64,000 nt of DNA. Origin: Kosakonia sp. BYX6. GTDB taxonomy: Bacteria > Pseudomonadota > Gammaproteobacteria > Enterobacterales > Enterobacteriaceae. Of the stretch, positions 21,667-30,066 are shown in pieces (positions within the stretch are counted from its first letter, which is position 1; each line of letters begins with the position of its first letter). Under the pieces are notes generated by a model. That model ran no database searches and was not told where the DNA came from. It saw only the letters and a program-made list of their open reading frames with translations. The DNA is taken from positions 4,622,406 to 4,686,405 of the forward strand of contig NZ_CP151800.1 in the NCBI RefSeq assembly GCF_038449125.1. Direction: 5' to 3'. The position numbers and the translations under genes are program-made.

Positions 21667-22551
21667 TTATCGTCCTTGAGGTACGACAGAACAGGGGTCC
21701 TGATGAATAATCACATCGGAGCCTGGAAAACGTTGCAGAATCGCCTGCTCAACTTGTTCGGCGACAAGGTGCGCCTGAACTAACGGCAGGTTATCTTCCA
21801 TTTCTAAATGTATTTGAATAAAGCGGGTCGGCCCTGACTGCCGCGTACGAAGATCGTGAGCGCCGTTGACGCCCGGCCAGGAAGTGACGATATCGACAAT
21901 ATCCTGACGCTCTTCATCGGGTAACGCGCGATCTAATAATGCCTGCACCGCGTCATATCCCATGCGTAACGCGCTATACAAAATATAGCCGCCGATACCC
22001 AGCGCAAACAGCGCATCCGCCCGGTGCCAGCCATACCATGACAGGCCAAGCGCGATGAGAATTGCGCCGTTCATCATAACATCAGACTGATAATGAAGCA
22101 TATCCGCCCGCACTGCCTGACTGTGGGTTTTACGCACAACCCAGCGCTGAAAAGTGACCAATATCACAGTACTGAACAGCGCAATCAGCGTAACCGCCAC
22201 GCCGATACCCGCCGCGCGAAGCGGTTCAGGATTCGCCAAATGCTGAATGCCGGTTAAGAACAGGAACAATGCGGAACCGGAAATAAACATACTTTGCGCC
22301 AGCGCCGCCAGCGACTCGGCTTTGCCGTGGCCGAAGGTGTGTTCTTCATCCGCCGGTTGCAGCGAATAACGCACGACCAATAAATTGGTGAGCGATGCGG
22401 CAATATCGACCAGAGAATCAACCAGCGCCGCCAGGATACTGACCGAACCGGTAAACCACCACGCGAAGATTTTGATCAACAATAATGACGAGGCCATGAC
22501 CGTCGCCGCAATCGCCGCCCGGGTTACCAGCCGCCCATAGGATTTATTCAT
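21667..22551 (-). CDS. fieF: Ferrous-iron/zinc efflux pump FieF
   Basis: Cation diffusion facilitator exchanging Zn2+, Fe2+ or Cd2+ for protons. The 294-residue protein has six membrane helices and the transport-site residues: ALVDSLVDI (Asp45 and Asp49) and the HYQSDV segment (His153, Asp157), then a cytoplasmic metal-binding C-terminal domain ([20 protein letters not shown]). It is about six residues shorter than the E. coli protein at the C-terminus. In E. coli cpxP lies next to it; here a 2.8 kb AT-rich insertion separates them. Confidence 0.97.
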   Translation of the reverse strand: MNKSYGRLVTRAAIAATVMASSLLLIKIFAWWFTGSVSILAALVDSLVDIAASLTNLLVVRYSLQPADEEHTFGHGKAESLAALAQSMFISGSALFLFLTGIQHLANPEPLRAAGIGVAVTLIALFSTVILVTFQRWVVRKTHSQAVRADMLHYQSDVMMNGAILIALGLSWYGWHRADALFALGIGGYILYSALRMGYDAVQALLDRALPDEERQDIVDIVTSWPGVNGAHDLRTRQSGPTRFIQIHLEMEDNLPLVQAHLVAEQVEQAILQRFPGSDVIIHQDPCSVVPQGR

Positions 22552-22562
22552 AAGCGCTCATT

Positions 22563-22865
22563 TTAGCTAATCTGTATGTTCGGATTACTGTTTAGCAAAG
22601 TAGCATAAATGCTCATCAATGATCTAAAACCCTCTCCGAACTTCATACGAGCCGGTATAATGACTAGAATGCCCATAAAAACAGTTATCCGGCTCTTGTA
22701 GGAATAAAATTTAGCGCTGGAAACAGGAGTTATAACAGGATGAAAATTCACGATGAGATACATTAGGCTTGTAATAAAAACCACCAGGATGGTGAACTCG
22801 TAAACTTTATGGGTTATTCCCGTATTTAATGAGTGGGATTCAGTAGCGATTTTTTTCAAAGGCAT
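22563..22865 (-). CDS. Hypothetical 100-residue membrane protein upstream of fieF
   Basis: A minus-strand frame encodes 100 residues with a clear hydrophobic segment near 24-45 (EFTILVVFITSLMYLIVNF) and a second, weaker one near 63-73. It ends 11 bases before the fieF start and its own start lies about 20 bases from that of the divergent methyltransferase, which leaves little room for promoters. Ribosome site weak (AAGAAAG). Base composition is AT-rich like the neighbouring insertion. No family recognised; it may be a chance frame in the island's edge. Confidence 0.3.
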   Translation of the reverse strand: MPLKKIATESHSLNTGITHKVYEFTILVVFITSLMYLIVNFHPVITPVSSAKFYSYKSRITVFMGILVIIPARMKFGEGFRSLMSIYATLLNSNPNIQIS

Positions 22866-22885
22866 TAGCTTTCTTAGGAATGAAT

Positions 22886-23596
22886 ATGGATCTTAAAGAG
22901 ACAGAAATACTCGGCGATGATGTGAATACACACTGGTATTATCTTTCAAAAGCAAAAGCGCTAACGAAACTGCTGGGTAACTTTACACCTAAGAAAATTA
23001 TGGACATTGGCGCTGGATCTGGCTATTTCTCAAAGTTATTGCTCAATGAGACAACAGCGTCAGAAGCCTGGTGCGTCGACATCAGCTATGAGAGGGAAGA
23101 AACCGCTAATGAACACGGTAAGCCGATTCATTTCGTACGTGGGATAGATGAAACCGATGCAGACCTCGTTTTACTGATGGATGTCCTTGAACATGTTGAT
23201 GATGACGTAGGTCTACTGAAAGAGTATGTAGATAAGGTCCCTGCAAACACTAAATTTTTAATCAGCGTACCTGCTTTCGAGTGGTTATGGAGCCCGCATG
23301 ACGATTTTCTGGAACACAGGAGGAGATATACACTTCGCCAACTCGAGAGTGTCGTTCAGTCCACCGGGCTTTCCATTGAAAGGTCATGTTATTATTTTGG
23401 TGTTGTTCTACCCTTAGCCGTTTTAACGCGCTTCGCTTCTCGAAATAGTGGAAAAAAAGAATCACAGCTTAAAAGACACAGTAAATTTGTGAATACTGTA
23501 TTAAAAACATTATGTTCACTTGATCTTATTTTCTTCGAAAAGAATAAGGTCGGCGGTTTAACCGTATTTTGTTATGCAGAGAAAAAAGAAAAGTAA
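22886..23596 (+). CDS. Class I SAM-dependent methyltransferase
   Basis: The 236-residue protein (MDLKETEILGDDVNTHWYYL) has the Rossmann methyltransferase motif I MDIGAGSGYFSKLL near residue 38, an acidic CVDISYE strand, the post-motif LVLLMDVLEHVDDD and a conserved SVPAFEWLWSPHDDFLEHRR stretch. The acceptor is unknown; the same strand continues with a GtrA-like and a Gtr-like membrane protein, so modification of a lipid-linked sugar or envelope glycan is a guess. The ATG at 22886 has TAGGAA six bases upstream; the ATG at 22880 would overlap it. AT-rich, unlike flanking core genes. Confidence 0.75.
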   Translation: MDLKETEILGDDVNTHWYYLSKAKALTKLLGNFTPKKIMDIGAGSGYFSKLLLNETTASEAWCVDISYEREETANEHGKPIHFVRGIDETDADLVLLMDVLEHVDDDVGLLKEYVDKVPANTKFLISVPAFEWLWSPHDDFLEHRRRYTLRQLESVVQSTGLSIERSCYYFGVVLPLAVLTRFASRNSGKKESQLKRHSKFVNTVLKTLCSLDLIFFEKNKVGGLTVFCYAEKKEK

Positions 23597-23597
23597 T

Positions 23598-23957
23598 ATG
23601 CTTAATTTGCATATTATTTCGACTTATCTCATAAAGCCCGTGTATTTTTGGCTATATTTTATTAAAAAATCATTAACAGCCCTGTTGTATTTACTCTTCG
23701 CTTTGCAAACTACATTTAATAAAGGGTTGCCGCGAAAATTTGGCAATACCATTTCTTTGAAGATAATTACCAGAAGAATATCTAGATATGCCGTTGAAGC
23801 AGACATAGATTTTTCTCTTGTTTATAATGCAGTTTTATTGCCTTTGCATTTAGTGATGAAACCAATTATGAGCACTCTTTTTATTACTATTGTTGTTTCA
23901 TGTAGCACTTCTTCAATTAATAAAAAGTGGATGTTTTTTAACCAGGAGAAGCAGTAA
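23598..23957 (+). CDS. Small GtrA-like membrane protein
   Basis: The 119-residue protein (MLNLHIISTYLIKPVYFWLY) has a C-terminal half resembling GtrA flippases: RRISRYAVEADIDFSLVYNA, a hydrophobic stretch, then TSSINKKWMFF, like the NKKWVF end of the family. GtrA proteins move bactoprenol-linked sugars across the membrane. The first half fits the family poorly and one predicted helix contains charged residues (VEADID), so it may be divergent or partly decayed. It begins 2 bases after the methyltransferase stop and ends exactly where the next gene begins. Confidence 0.5.
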   Translation: MLNLHIISTYLIKPVYFWLYFIKKSLTALLYLLFALQTTFNKGLPRKFGNTISLKIITRRISRYAVEADIDFSLVYNAVLLPLHLVMKPIMSTLFITIVVSCSTSSINKKWMFFNQEKQ

Positions 23958-25352
23958 ATGTTCAATAGCATTATTAAACAAAAGAATCCGTTGCTGCTGG
24001 CATTGATAATGATGCTATATGTCCCGGTCCTTTTTTCCAGAACCGATATGTGGGATGGCGCATTAATTGATCATGCTATATCAGTAGCCCGTATCGATGT
24101 TTATCACGAATGGTTTAGTGAAGCTGGCTTATATCTCACTGCTTTCTTTTATGACCCTCTAACACTCGCAAAAGGATTTTATCCGCTGTCAGGCCAGTTG
24201 ATAACATTGCTGTTTCTTTATCTTTCCGCGATGCAAATAGCGCGTATAGCCCAAACGTTATATCATCTCTCCGAAAAAGAGTCCCTGCTTGTAGGGGTTT
24301 TTTACTTGCTCCTGCCGCTATGGTCTACTTTTTTCTCGACCATTTATTTAATGCATTCTGCCACTATTTTCTTTGCTCTCTTTTCTGCAAGACTAGTCAT
24401 AGAGAAGCGTTACCCTCTAATTCCATTAATATTGATCCCGCTCACTTTCCAGCAGGCATCAATGGCTCCTGTGATACTTTCCATTTTTATGTTGTATGCC
24501 ATCGAGAATAAATTCAAAAAAATAACGTATATCATTTTATTCTCTCTTTGGATTGTTATCTCCTTTTTCGCTCTACGGTCTATATTTGCGACAACTGAGC
24601 TTTATGCAGACTACAATAAAATTGTTATAAACAGTCTTCTGAATATGCTTTTATGGAAGAGATTTGCAATTTTCTTAGCAGTATGTTTGGGGCCGGTCAT
24701 TGCTTATTATATCCTTACGCCTATAAAGCTTATCAAATTATCCAGTGCAGGATTAGTCATCGCGCTTATTGCCACTGTTGTTCCATATATTGTAGTCAAC
24801 AAAACCCCATCCACTGTTGATATTATTCAAATGCACGGAAACTCAATGAGATTTTTATTCTCTTGTGCTCCTATCTTAGCACTGATCTTTGCATATATAT
24901 TGCAGCATAAACCGATTAAGAAGCCTCTCGTAATTATTATTATGCTGTATATGTTTTCAATCTTCGTTTGCGCTCAATATGCAAAGGTTATTGAAGTAAT
25001 ATATCAACGATCATTCATTGCTAATATTAAGGCCCATCCCGAATTAAATGGAAAAGTCATTACAATTATTACTTCAGATAATCTTAATTTTTACCAATAT
25101 TCCTATATGTTTATGAAAGCATTCGGTGAAAATAAAAGCATTATATTGACGAATAAGCATGTACCCGATCCCATTATTTATAAAAAAGAATCATATCGCG
25201 TAAAATATATTCAACCTTCCTTTGAGAATATCACTCAGGCCGAGAAGCTTTATGTCAGATCTAACATGGCCGCGGCGAACCCTGTATCGGCGTACTGGAG
25301 ATATCTATCGAATGGAAGCTTCCCTGAGCTGATAACGATAAAAGTGAGGTAG
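23958..25352 (+). CDS. Large polytopic membrane protein, Gtr-type glucosyltransferase-like
   Basis: The 464-residue protein has about ten to eleven membrane helices, an early periplasmic loop with the acidic motif SRTDMWDGALIDHA (residues 27-40), and a soluble C-terminal domain of about 110 residues. The layout resembles O-antigen glucosyltransferases such as GtrII/GtrIV or GT-C enzymes, which use an acidic loop for catalysis with a lipid-linked donor. The start follows AGGAG and touches the previous stop codon. No GtrB-type donor synthase is present nearby. Substrate unknown; AT-rich. Confidence 0.55.
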   Translation: MFNSIIKQKNPLLLALIMMLYVPVLFSRTDMWDGALIDHAISVARIDVYHEWFSEAGLYLTAFFYDPLTLAKGFYPLSGQLITLLFLYLSAMQIARIAQTLYHLSEKESLLVGVFYLLLPLWSTFFSTIYLMHSATIFFALFSARLVIEKRYPLIPLILIPLTFQQASMAPVILSIFMLYAIENKFKKITYIILFSLWIVISFFALRSIFATTELYADYNKIVINSLLNMLLWKRFAIFLAVCLGPVIAYYILTPIKLIKLSSAGLVIALIATVVPYIVVNKTPSTVDIIQMHGNSMRFLFSCAPILALIFAYILQHKPIKKPLVIIIMLYMFSIFVCAQYAKVIEVIYQRSFIANIKAHPELNGKVITIITSDNLNFYQYSYMFMKAFGENKSIILTNKHVPDPIIYKKESYRVKYIQPSFENITQAEKLYVRSNMAAANPVSAYWRYLSNGSFPELITIKVR

Positions 25353-25482
25353 TGGAAGCAACAGGTACGGCGTGACCACATTGTCCACAAATTGGCCGCA
25401 CTGGTGATAATAAAACCCTTCCTGTCGCTTTGTGCTGTCAGTTATATCATTGATTTATAATAATTTTCACTGAATTGGAGAC

Positions 25483-25540
25483 AAAAAAAACCCCCACATC
25501 ATGTGGGGGAAGACAGGGATGGTGTCTATGGCAAGGAAAA
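25483..25540 (-). ncRNA. cpxQ: CpxQ small RNA from the cpxP 3' end
   Basis: The minus strand downstream of cpxP begins TTTTCCTTGCCATAGACACC and ends in the stem CCCCCACAT/ATGTGGGGG followed by a run of Ts. This matches E. coli CpxQ, an Hfq-bound RNA cut from the cpxP mRNA by RNase E that represses envelope-protein mRNAs during Cpx stress. Loop differences are limited to the hairpin apex. The hairpin (25482-25510) also terminates cpxP transcription. Confidence 0.88.
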
Positions 25541-25550
25541 ACAGGGTTTG

Positions 25551-26045
25551 TTACCTGGTACTGCTACTACTCATTACCGTCAACGGAGAACTTTGTTGCA
25601 TCTGCGCGACGCTACGCAGCTTGGTCATTCTCTGTTGATGTTTCTGGTTTAAAACCGCTTGCTGCTCCGGCGTTAGCAGGTTGTACATCTGGTTGCGGAC
25701 TTTCGCCATTTCAACCTGACGAGCGACTTGCTCCTGCGCCATTTTTTCTGCCTGAGCGCGCACAGCGTTTTCATCAAATTTTTCTGCGGTGACAAGGCGA
25801 TGCATTGCCTCCATTTCGCTAACATTAACAGGTGGCTGGTCGTGCCGCGCCTGTGTCATCAGATCCCGCATCTGCTGGCGCTGATGTTCGGTCAAATTAA
25901 TACCGTCGAACATATGGCTCTGAACACTGCGCTGTGCGAACCCTTCAGTCGGGTGCCAGTTATCGCCTGTTACGACTTCAGCAGCCTGGCTAACAGTGCT
26001 TAATGCCAGCGTTGAGGCCATGACGGCAGCGGTAACGATGCGCAT
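25551..26045 (-). CDS. cpxP: Periplasmic Cpx modulator CpxP
   Basis: Periplasmic adaptor that inhibits the sensor CpxA and helps remove misfolded proteins. The 164-residue protein has a signal peptide ([20 protein letters not shown], cleaved before AEVVTGD) and two LTxxQ motifs of the Spy/CpxP family: [14 protein letters not shown] near residue 50 and [14 protein letters not shown] near 127. Two adjacent ATGs are possible; the second, with GGAG seven bases upstream, matches E. coli. It is divergent from cpxR, with a perfect CpxR box between, and its 3' end gives CpxQ. Confidence 0.96.
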   Translation of the reverse strand: MRIVTAAVMASTLALSTVSQAAEVVTGDNWHPTEGFAQRSVQSHMFDGINLTEHQRQQMRDLMTQARHDQPPVNVSEMEAMHRLVTAEKFDENAVRAQAEKMAQEQVARQVEMAKVRNQMYNLLTPEQQAVLNQKHQQRMTKLRSVAQMQQSSPLTVMSSSSTR

Positions 26046-26126
26046 CATTTGCTCCAGTAACCTTTTCGTCTCACGAATCAACGAGAATCAGTCTACGATT
26101 CAGGCTGCAAACAAGCGTCAGGGGGT

Positions 26127-26141
26127 GTAAAACAACGTAAA
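26127..26141. promoter_or_regulatory. CpxR binding box
   Basis: GTAAA-N5-GTAAA (GTAAAACAACGTAAA) is a perfect match to the CpxR consensus, placed between divergent cpxP and cpxR. Phosphorylated CpxR is expected to activate cpxP strongly and to drive positive autoregulation of cpxRA. Confidence 0.9.
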
Positions 26142-26196
26142 GTCATGGATTAGCGAGTCTTGATGACGTAATTTCTGCCTCGGAGGTATTTAAACA

Positions 26197-26895
26197 ATGA
26201 ATAAAATCCTTTTAGTAGATGATGACCGAGAGCTGACTTCCTTGTTAAAGGAGCTACTCGACATGGAAGGTTTTAACGTACTCGTTGCCCATGATGGGGA
26301 ACAGGCGCTCGACCTCCTCGACGACAGCATCGACCTGCTTTTGCTCGACGTCATGATGCCGAAGAAAAACGGTATCGACACCCTTAAAGAGCTACGCCAG
26401 ACACACCAGACACCGGTAATTATGTTGACTGCACGCGGCAGCGAGTTGGATCGCGTTCTCGGCCTTGAGCTGGGCGCGGATGACTATCTGCCAAAACCTT
26501 TTAACGATCGTGAATTAGTCGCGCGTATTCGTGCGATCCTGCGCCGTTCCCACTGGAGCGAGCAACAGCAAAACAGCGACAGCGGTTCGCCAACGCTGGA
26601 AGTGGACGCCCTAAGCCTCAATCCGGGCCGCCAGGAAGCCAGCTTTGATGGCCAGTCGCTGGAGTTAACTGGCACCGAATTTACCCTGCTCTACCTTCTG
26701 GCTCAGCATTTAGGCCAAGTGGTTTCTCGCGAACATTTAAGCCAGGAAGTGCTGGGTAAACGCCTGACACCGTTCGATCGCGCTATCGATATGCACATTT
26801 CCAATCTGCGCCGCAAATTGCCGGATCGCAAAGATGGGCATCCGTGGTTTAAAACCTTGCGCGGTCGCGGTTATCTGATGGTGTCCGCTTCATGA
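26197..26895 (+). CDS. cpxR: Response regulator CpxR
   Basis: OmpR/PhoB-type transcription factor of the envelope stress response. In the 232-residue protein the receiver domain has the acidic cluster DDD at 8-10, phospho-acceptor Asp51 (LLLLDVMMPKKNG), Thr near 79 (MLTARGS) and Lys near 101 (LPKPF); a winged-helix domain follows from about 130. It overlaps cpxA by 4 bases (ATGA), indicating translational coupling. The upstream CpxR box points to autoregulation. Confidence 0.98.
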   Translation: MNKILLVDDDRELTSLLKELLDMEGFNVLVAHDGEQALDLLDDSIDLLLLDVMMPKKNGIDTLKELRQTHQTPVIMLTARGSELDRVLGLELGADDYLPKPFNDRELVARIRAILRRSHWSEQQQNSDSGSPTLEVDALSLNPGRQEASFDGQSLELTGTEFTLLYLLAQHLGQVVSREHLSQEVLGKRLTPFDRAIDMHISNLRRKLPDRKDGHPWFKTLRGRGYLMVSAS

Positions 26896-28265
26896 TAGGA
26901 AGTTTGACCGCCCGCATCTTTGCCATTTTTTGGTTAACGCTGGCACTGGTGCTGATGCTGGTTTTGATGGTGCCGAAGCTGGACTCCCGTCAAATGACAG
27001 AGTTGCTGGACAGCGAGCAGCGTCAGGGCGTGATGATTGAACAGCATGTTGAAGCGGAACTGGCCAACGACCCGCCGAATGACCTGATGTGGTGGCGCAG
27101 GTTGTTTCGCGCTATCGACAAATGGGCGCCGCCGGGTCAACGCCTGCTTTTGGTGACCAGTGAAGGCCGCGTGATCGGTGCCGAACGCAACGAGATGCAG
27201 ATCATTCGCAACTTCATCGGCCAGGCGGATAACTCCGACCATCCGCAGAAGAAAAAGTATGGTCGCGTCGAGATGGTTGGCCCTTTTTCCATCCGTGACG
27301 GGGAAGATAATTACCAGCTCTACCTGATTCGCCCCGCCAGCAGCTCACAATCTGATTTCATCAACCTGCTGTTTGACCGCCCGCTGTTGCTGCTGATTGT
27401 CACCATGCTTATCAGCTCGCCGTTGCTGTTATGGCTGGCGTGGAGCCTGGCGAAACCAGCGCGTAAGCTGAAAAACGCGGCGGATGAAGTGGCGCAGGGC
27501 AATTTACGCCAACATCCGGAACTGGAAGCCGGGCCGCAGGAATTTCTGGCCGCCGGCGCCAGTTTTAACCAAATGGTGAGCGCGCTCGAACGCATGATGA
27601 CCGCACAGCAACGCCTGCTTTCGGATATCTCGCACGAACTTCGCACACCGCTGACGCGCTTGCAGCTTGGTACCGCGCTGTTGCGTCGTCGCAGCGGTGA
27701 AAGCAAAGAGTTAGAGCGCATTGAAACTGAAGCGCAGCGGCTGGACAGCATGATCAACGATCTGTTAGTGATGTCGCGCAATCAGCAGAAAAACGCGCTG
27801 GTGAGCGAAACGGTGAAAGCCAATCAGATGTGGAACGAAGTGCTGGATAACGCCGCCTTCGAAGCCGAGCAGATGGGAAAATCCCTGACGGTCAATTTCC
27901 CGCCGGGTCCCTGGCCGATGTACGGCAACCCGAATGCGCTGGAAAGCGCGCTGGAAAACATTGTTCGCAACGCGCTGCGCTATTCGCATAGCAAAATCGA
28001 AGTCAGTTTTGCGGTGGATAAAGACGGCATCACCATTAACGTGGACGATGACGGTCCTGGCGTCAGCACGGAAGATCGCGAGCAGATTTTCCGCCCGTTC
28101 TACCGCACCGACGAAGCGCGCGATCGCGAATCCGGCGGTACCGGTCTTGGCCTGGCGATTGTCGAAACCGCGATTCAGCAGCATCGCGGCTGGGTGAAAG
28201 CAGACGACAGCCCGTTAGGCGGTTTACGCTTAACGATGTGGCTGCCGTTATACAAACGCTCGTGA
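26892..28265 (+). CDS. cpxA: Sensor histidine kinase CpxA
   Basis: Inner-membrane sensor that autophosphorylates and also dephosphorylates CpxR in response to envelope misfolding, adhesion and pili subunits. The 457 residues contain membrane segments at about 7-28 and 164-185 flanking a periplasmic sensor domain, a HAMP region, the H-box SDISHELRTPLTR with His248, the N-box NIVRNALRYS and the G motifs DDDGPGV and GGTGLGLAI. Same length as E. coli. Relevant here because misfolded fimbrial subunits of the kind encoded at 45-51 kb are classic Cpx signals. Confidence 0.98.
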   Translation: MIGSLTARIFAIFWLTLALVLMLVLMVPKLDSRQMTELLDSEQRQGVMIEQHVEAELANDPPNDLMWWRRLFRAIDKWAPPGQRLLLVTSEGRVIGAERNEMQIIRNFIGQADNSDHPQKKKYGRVEMVGPFSIRDGEDNYQLYLIRPASSSQSDFINLLFDRPLLLLIVTMLISSPLLLWLAWSLAKPARKLKNAADEVAQGNLRQHPELEAGPQEFLAAGASFNQMVSALERMMTAQQRLLSDISHELRTPLTRLQLGTALLRRRSGESKELERIETEAQRLDSMINDLLVMSRNQQKNALVSETVKANQMWNEVLDNAAFEAEQMGKSLTVNFPPGPWPMYGNPNALESALENIVRNALRYSHSKIEVSFAVDKDGITINVDDDGPGVSTEDREQIFRPFYRTDEARDRESGGTGLGLAIVETAIQQHRGWVKADDSPLGGLRLTMWLPLYKRS

Positions 28266-28269
28266 TGAT

Positions 28270-28295
28270 TCGCCCTCTCCCAACGGAGAGGGCGA
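28270..28295. terminator. Hairpin between cpxA and yiiM (AGAGGG family)
   Basis: TCGCCCTCTCC pairs with GGAGAGGGCGA around CAAC, 4 bases behind the cpxA stop and 4 bases from the convergent yiiM stop, followed by TTTATT. It could terminate both genes and is one of five related hairpins in the window. Confidence 0.7.
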
Positions 28296-28299
28296 TTTA

Positions 28300-28971
28300 T
28301 TAGCCCAACAGCCGCCGCGAATTATCTTCAATCTTGCCGCTGATGCGCCGCTTTTGCATGGTGCGCGTCCAGCTCGCCGACAACCCCGCCGCCGACAATA
28401 AACGGTGATATTGCTCATCATCGAAAGGCTGGAACCAGGCAATGGAAGCCGCCTCATAAACGCTGACATCGCTAACGCGGGACACCAACTCCAGTGGCGC
28501 GTCTGCCGACACCTTACCCGCCGCAATCACGCGATACAGCCAGCCAATGCGCCCGCTGTCCTGCATTTGCGTCGACATATCGCGGATACCGAAATGGTAA
28601 TTGAGCTTGAAACAAGGCGAACGCGGCTGCGTCACCTGAATCAGCGTATCGCCCCAGCGGAAGATATCGCCGATAAAAACATTTTTCTCTGTTAATCCGC
28701 TGGTAGAGAAATTCTCGCCGAATGCCGGTGCGCAAAACAGCGCGGCTTGTTCCGGGTACATTTGCGCCCAGTGCGCATAATGTTCGCGCGGGTAGTGGCA
28801 CAACGCGCGATCCGCTCCGCCGTGGTAACTTTTTTCCGCCTGCTCGTCTCCGCCCAACCCCATTTCCGTCAGGGTGAGTTCCCCTTCCACCTGCAATTTG
28901 GCGATGGCACTGGGCCGACTGCCGTCATAATCCCTGACCTTTCCCGTAAATACGTCAACCTGATGTCGCAT
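28300..28971 (-). CDS. yiiM: MOSC-domain protein YiiM (hydroxylaminopurine resistance)
   Basis: Molybdenum-cofactor-dependent protein that, in E. coli, reduces N-hydroxylated bases such as 6-N-hydroxylaminopurine. The 223-residue protein starts MRHQVDVFTGKVRDYDGSRP and contains the MOSC motif LGGDEQAEKSYHGGADRALC (around residues 38-57) with the conserved Cys and the RSPCFKLNYHFG segment. It has the usual length and is convergent with cpxA. Confidence 0.93.
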   Translation of the reverse strand: MRHQVDVFTGKVRDYDGSRPSAIAKLQVEGELTLTEMGLGGDEQAEKSYHGGADRALCHYPREHYAHWAQMYPEQAALFCAPAFGENFSTSGLTEKNVFIGDIFRWGDTLIQVTQPRSPCFKLNYHFGIRDMSTQMQDSGRIGWLYRVIAAGKVSADAPLELVSRVSDVSVYEAASIAWFQPFDDEQYHRLLSAAGLSASWTRTMQKRRISGKIEDNSRRLLG

Positions 28972-29099
28972 CTTCCCTCCCGGACACGCTTTTTTCGTCG
29001 CGCTATTACACCATAATTTTTTGTCGGCTAAACCTGCGAAAATGAGACATTCATGCGCGTGTCAGCCCGTAAGGCGTGCTATCACTTAACGTGAACTTT

Positions 29100-29114
29100 T
29101 GAAACGCAATTTCA
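29100..29114 (+). promoter_or_regulatory. KdgR-like operator before the aldolase gene
   Basis: TGAAACGCAATTTCA is a perfect TGAAA-N5-TTTCA palindrome, the core of the KdgR operator, ending six bases before the AAGGAGAG ribosome site. A second such box precedes kdgT. KdgR represses 2-keto-3-deoxygluconate genes and is released by that compound; kdgR itself is not in the window. Confidence 0.65.
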
Positions 29115-29134
29115 TTAACCAAGGAGAGAGTGAC

Positions 29135-30025
29135 GTGACCAGTACAACTCCATTTTCCGGCGTCTGGTGCCCTTCCATCACGCCGATGGACAGCGAAGGC
29201 AAGGTCGATGTTGATGGTTTGCGACAGCATATTGCGCGTCTGACAGCGGCAAAAATCGATGTGATATTGCTGATGGGCAGCATCGGCGAGTTTGCCTCTC
29301 TCTCCCTTGAAGAGCGAATCATGCTGATCCGCGAAGCGCGCGCCATGTCGCCTCTGCCAATGGTCGCCAATGTTTCATCTACTTGTTTTAACGATATTTT
29401 ATGGATGGTGGATGAGGCCTGGCGAGTCGGCTACGATGCCGTAATGGTGCTGCCGCCTTATTACTATGGGCAAACCAGCGCGCAATTGCTCAGTTACTTC
29501 CGCGCGCTGGGTAACGCGATCAGCGGAAAATGGTTTGCCTATAATTTCCCGGCGCGTACCGGGTGTGATCTGACGCCAGAACTGGTCGCCACGCTGGCAG
29601 CAGAATTCCCGGACTTCGCCGGTATCAAAGACACGGTGGATTGCCAGTCGCATACCCGCAGCATGATTCAGGCCACCGCGCGCGTACGCGATGATTTCGC
29701 TGTGCTGAGCGGTTATGACGAGTATTACATTCCCAACTTACTGGCAGGCGGCGCTGGGGTGATTTCCGGGCTGAACAACGTGATGCCAGAACTGTTTGTC
29801 GAGGCGCGGGAAGCCTGGCGGCAGAACGATTTAGCCACGCTGCAAAAGCTGCAACAAGAGATCGGCAAGTTTATGGCGATTTACGCCATCGGCGATGATT
29901 TCGTCACCACCATTAAAACGGTGGTATCGCGCAAGTTTGGTTATTGCACCCCTACCGCGCGCAATTTTGGCGGCACGTTGAGCGACGATCAGTGCAAAAT
30001 CGTGGACACGGTGTTTGGTATCTAG
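29135..30025 (+). CDS. DapA-family aldolase, probably 2-keto-3-deoxygluconate aldolase
   Basis: Class I pyruvate-type aldolase/lyase of the dihydrodipicolinate synthase superfamily, 296 residues. It has the pyruvate-binding GSIGEFASLS loop near residue 48, the active-site Tyr136 in AYNFPARTG and the Schiff-base Lys165 in FAGIKDTVD. Context with kdgT and a KdgR-like operator suggests cleavage of 2-keto-3-deoxygluconate to pyruvate and glyceraldehyde, like E. coli YagE/YjhH. A GTG at 29135 is preferred over an ATG 36 bases upstream because AAGGAGAG lies six bases before it. Another keto-acid substrate is possible. Confidence 0.75.
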   Translation: MTSTTPFSGVWCPSITPMDSEGKVDVDGLRQHIARLTAAKIDVILLMGSIGEFASLSLEERIMLIREARAMSPLPMVANVSSTCFNDILWMVDEAWRVGYDAVMVLPPYYYGQTSAQLLSYFRALGNAISGKWFAYNFPARTGCDLTPELVATLAAEFPDFAGIKDTVDCQSHTRSMIQATARVRDDFAVLSGYDEYYIPNLLAGGAGVISGLNNVMPELFVEAREAWRQNDLATLQKLQQEIGKFMAIYAIGDDFVTTIKTVVSRKFGYCTPTARNFGGTLSDDQCKIVDTVFGI

Positions 30026-30028
30026 TAA

Positions 30029-30058
30029 TTGCCGGATGGCGCTGCGCTTACCCGGCAA
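30029..30058. repeat. REP-like palindromic element
   Basis: TTGCCGGATGGCGCTGCGCT continues to ACCCGGCAA, a canonical REP-like palindrome between the convergent ends of the aldolase gene and kdgT. Confidence 0.8.
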
Positions 30059-30066
30059 TCAAAAAG

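Noticed and set aside
22560-25360. Prophage or integrase-borne seroconversion cassette
   Set aside because: No integrase, tRNA, attachment-site repeats or GtrB were seen at either edge; treated as an island of unknown transfer route.
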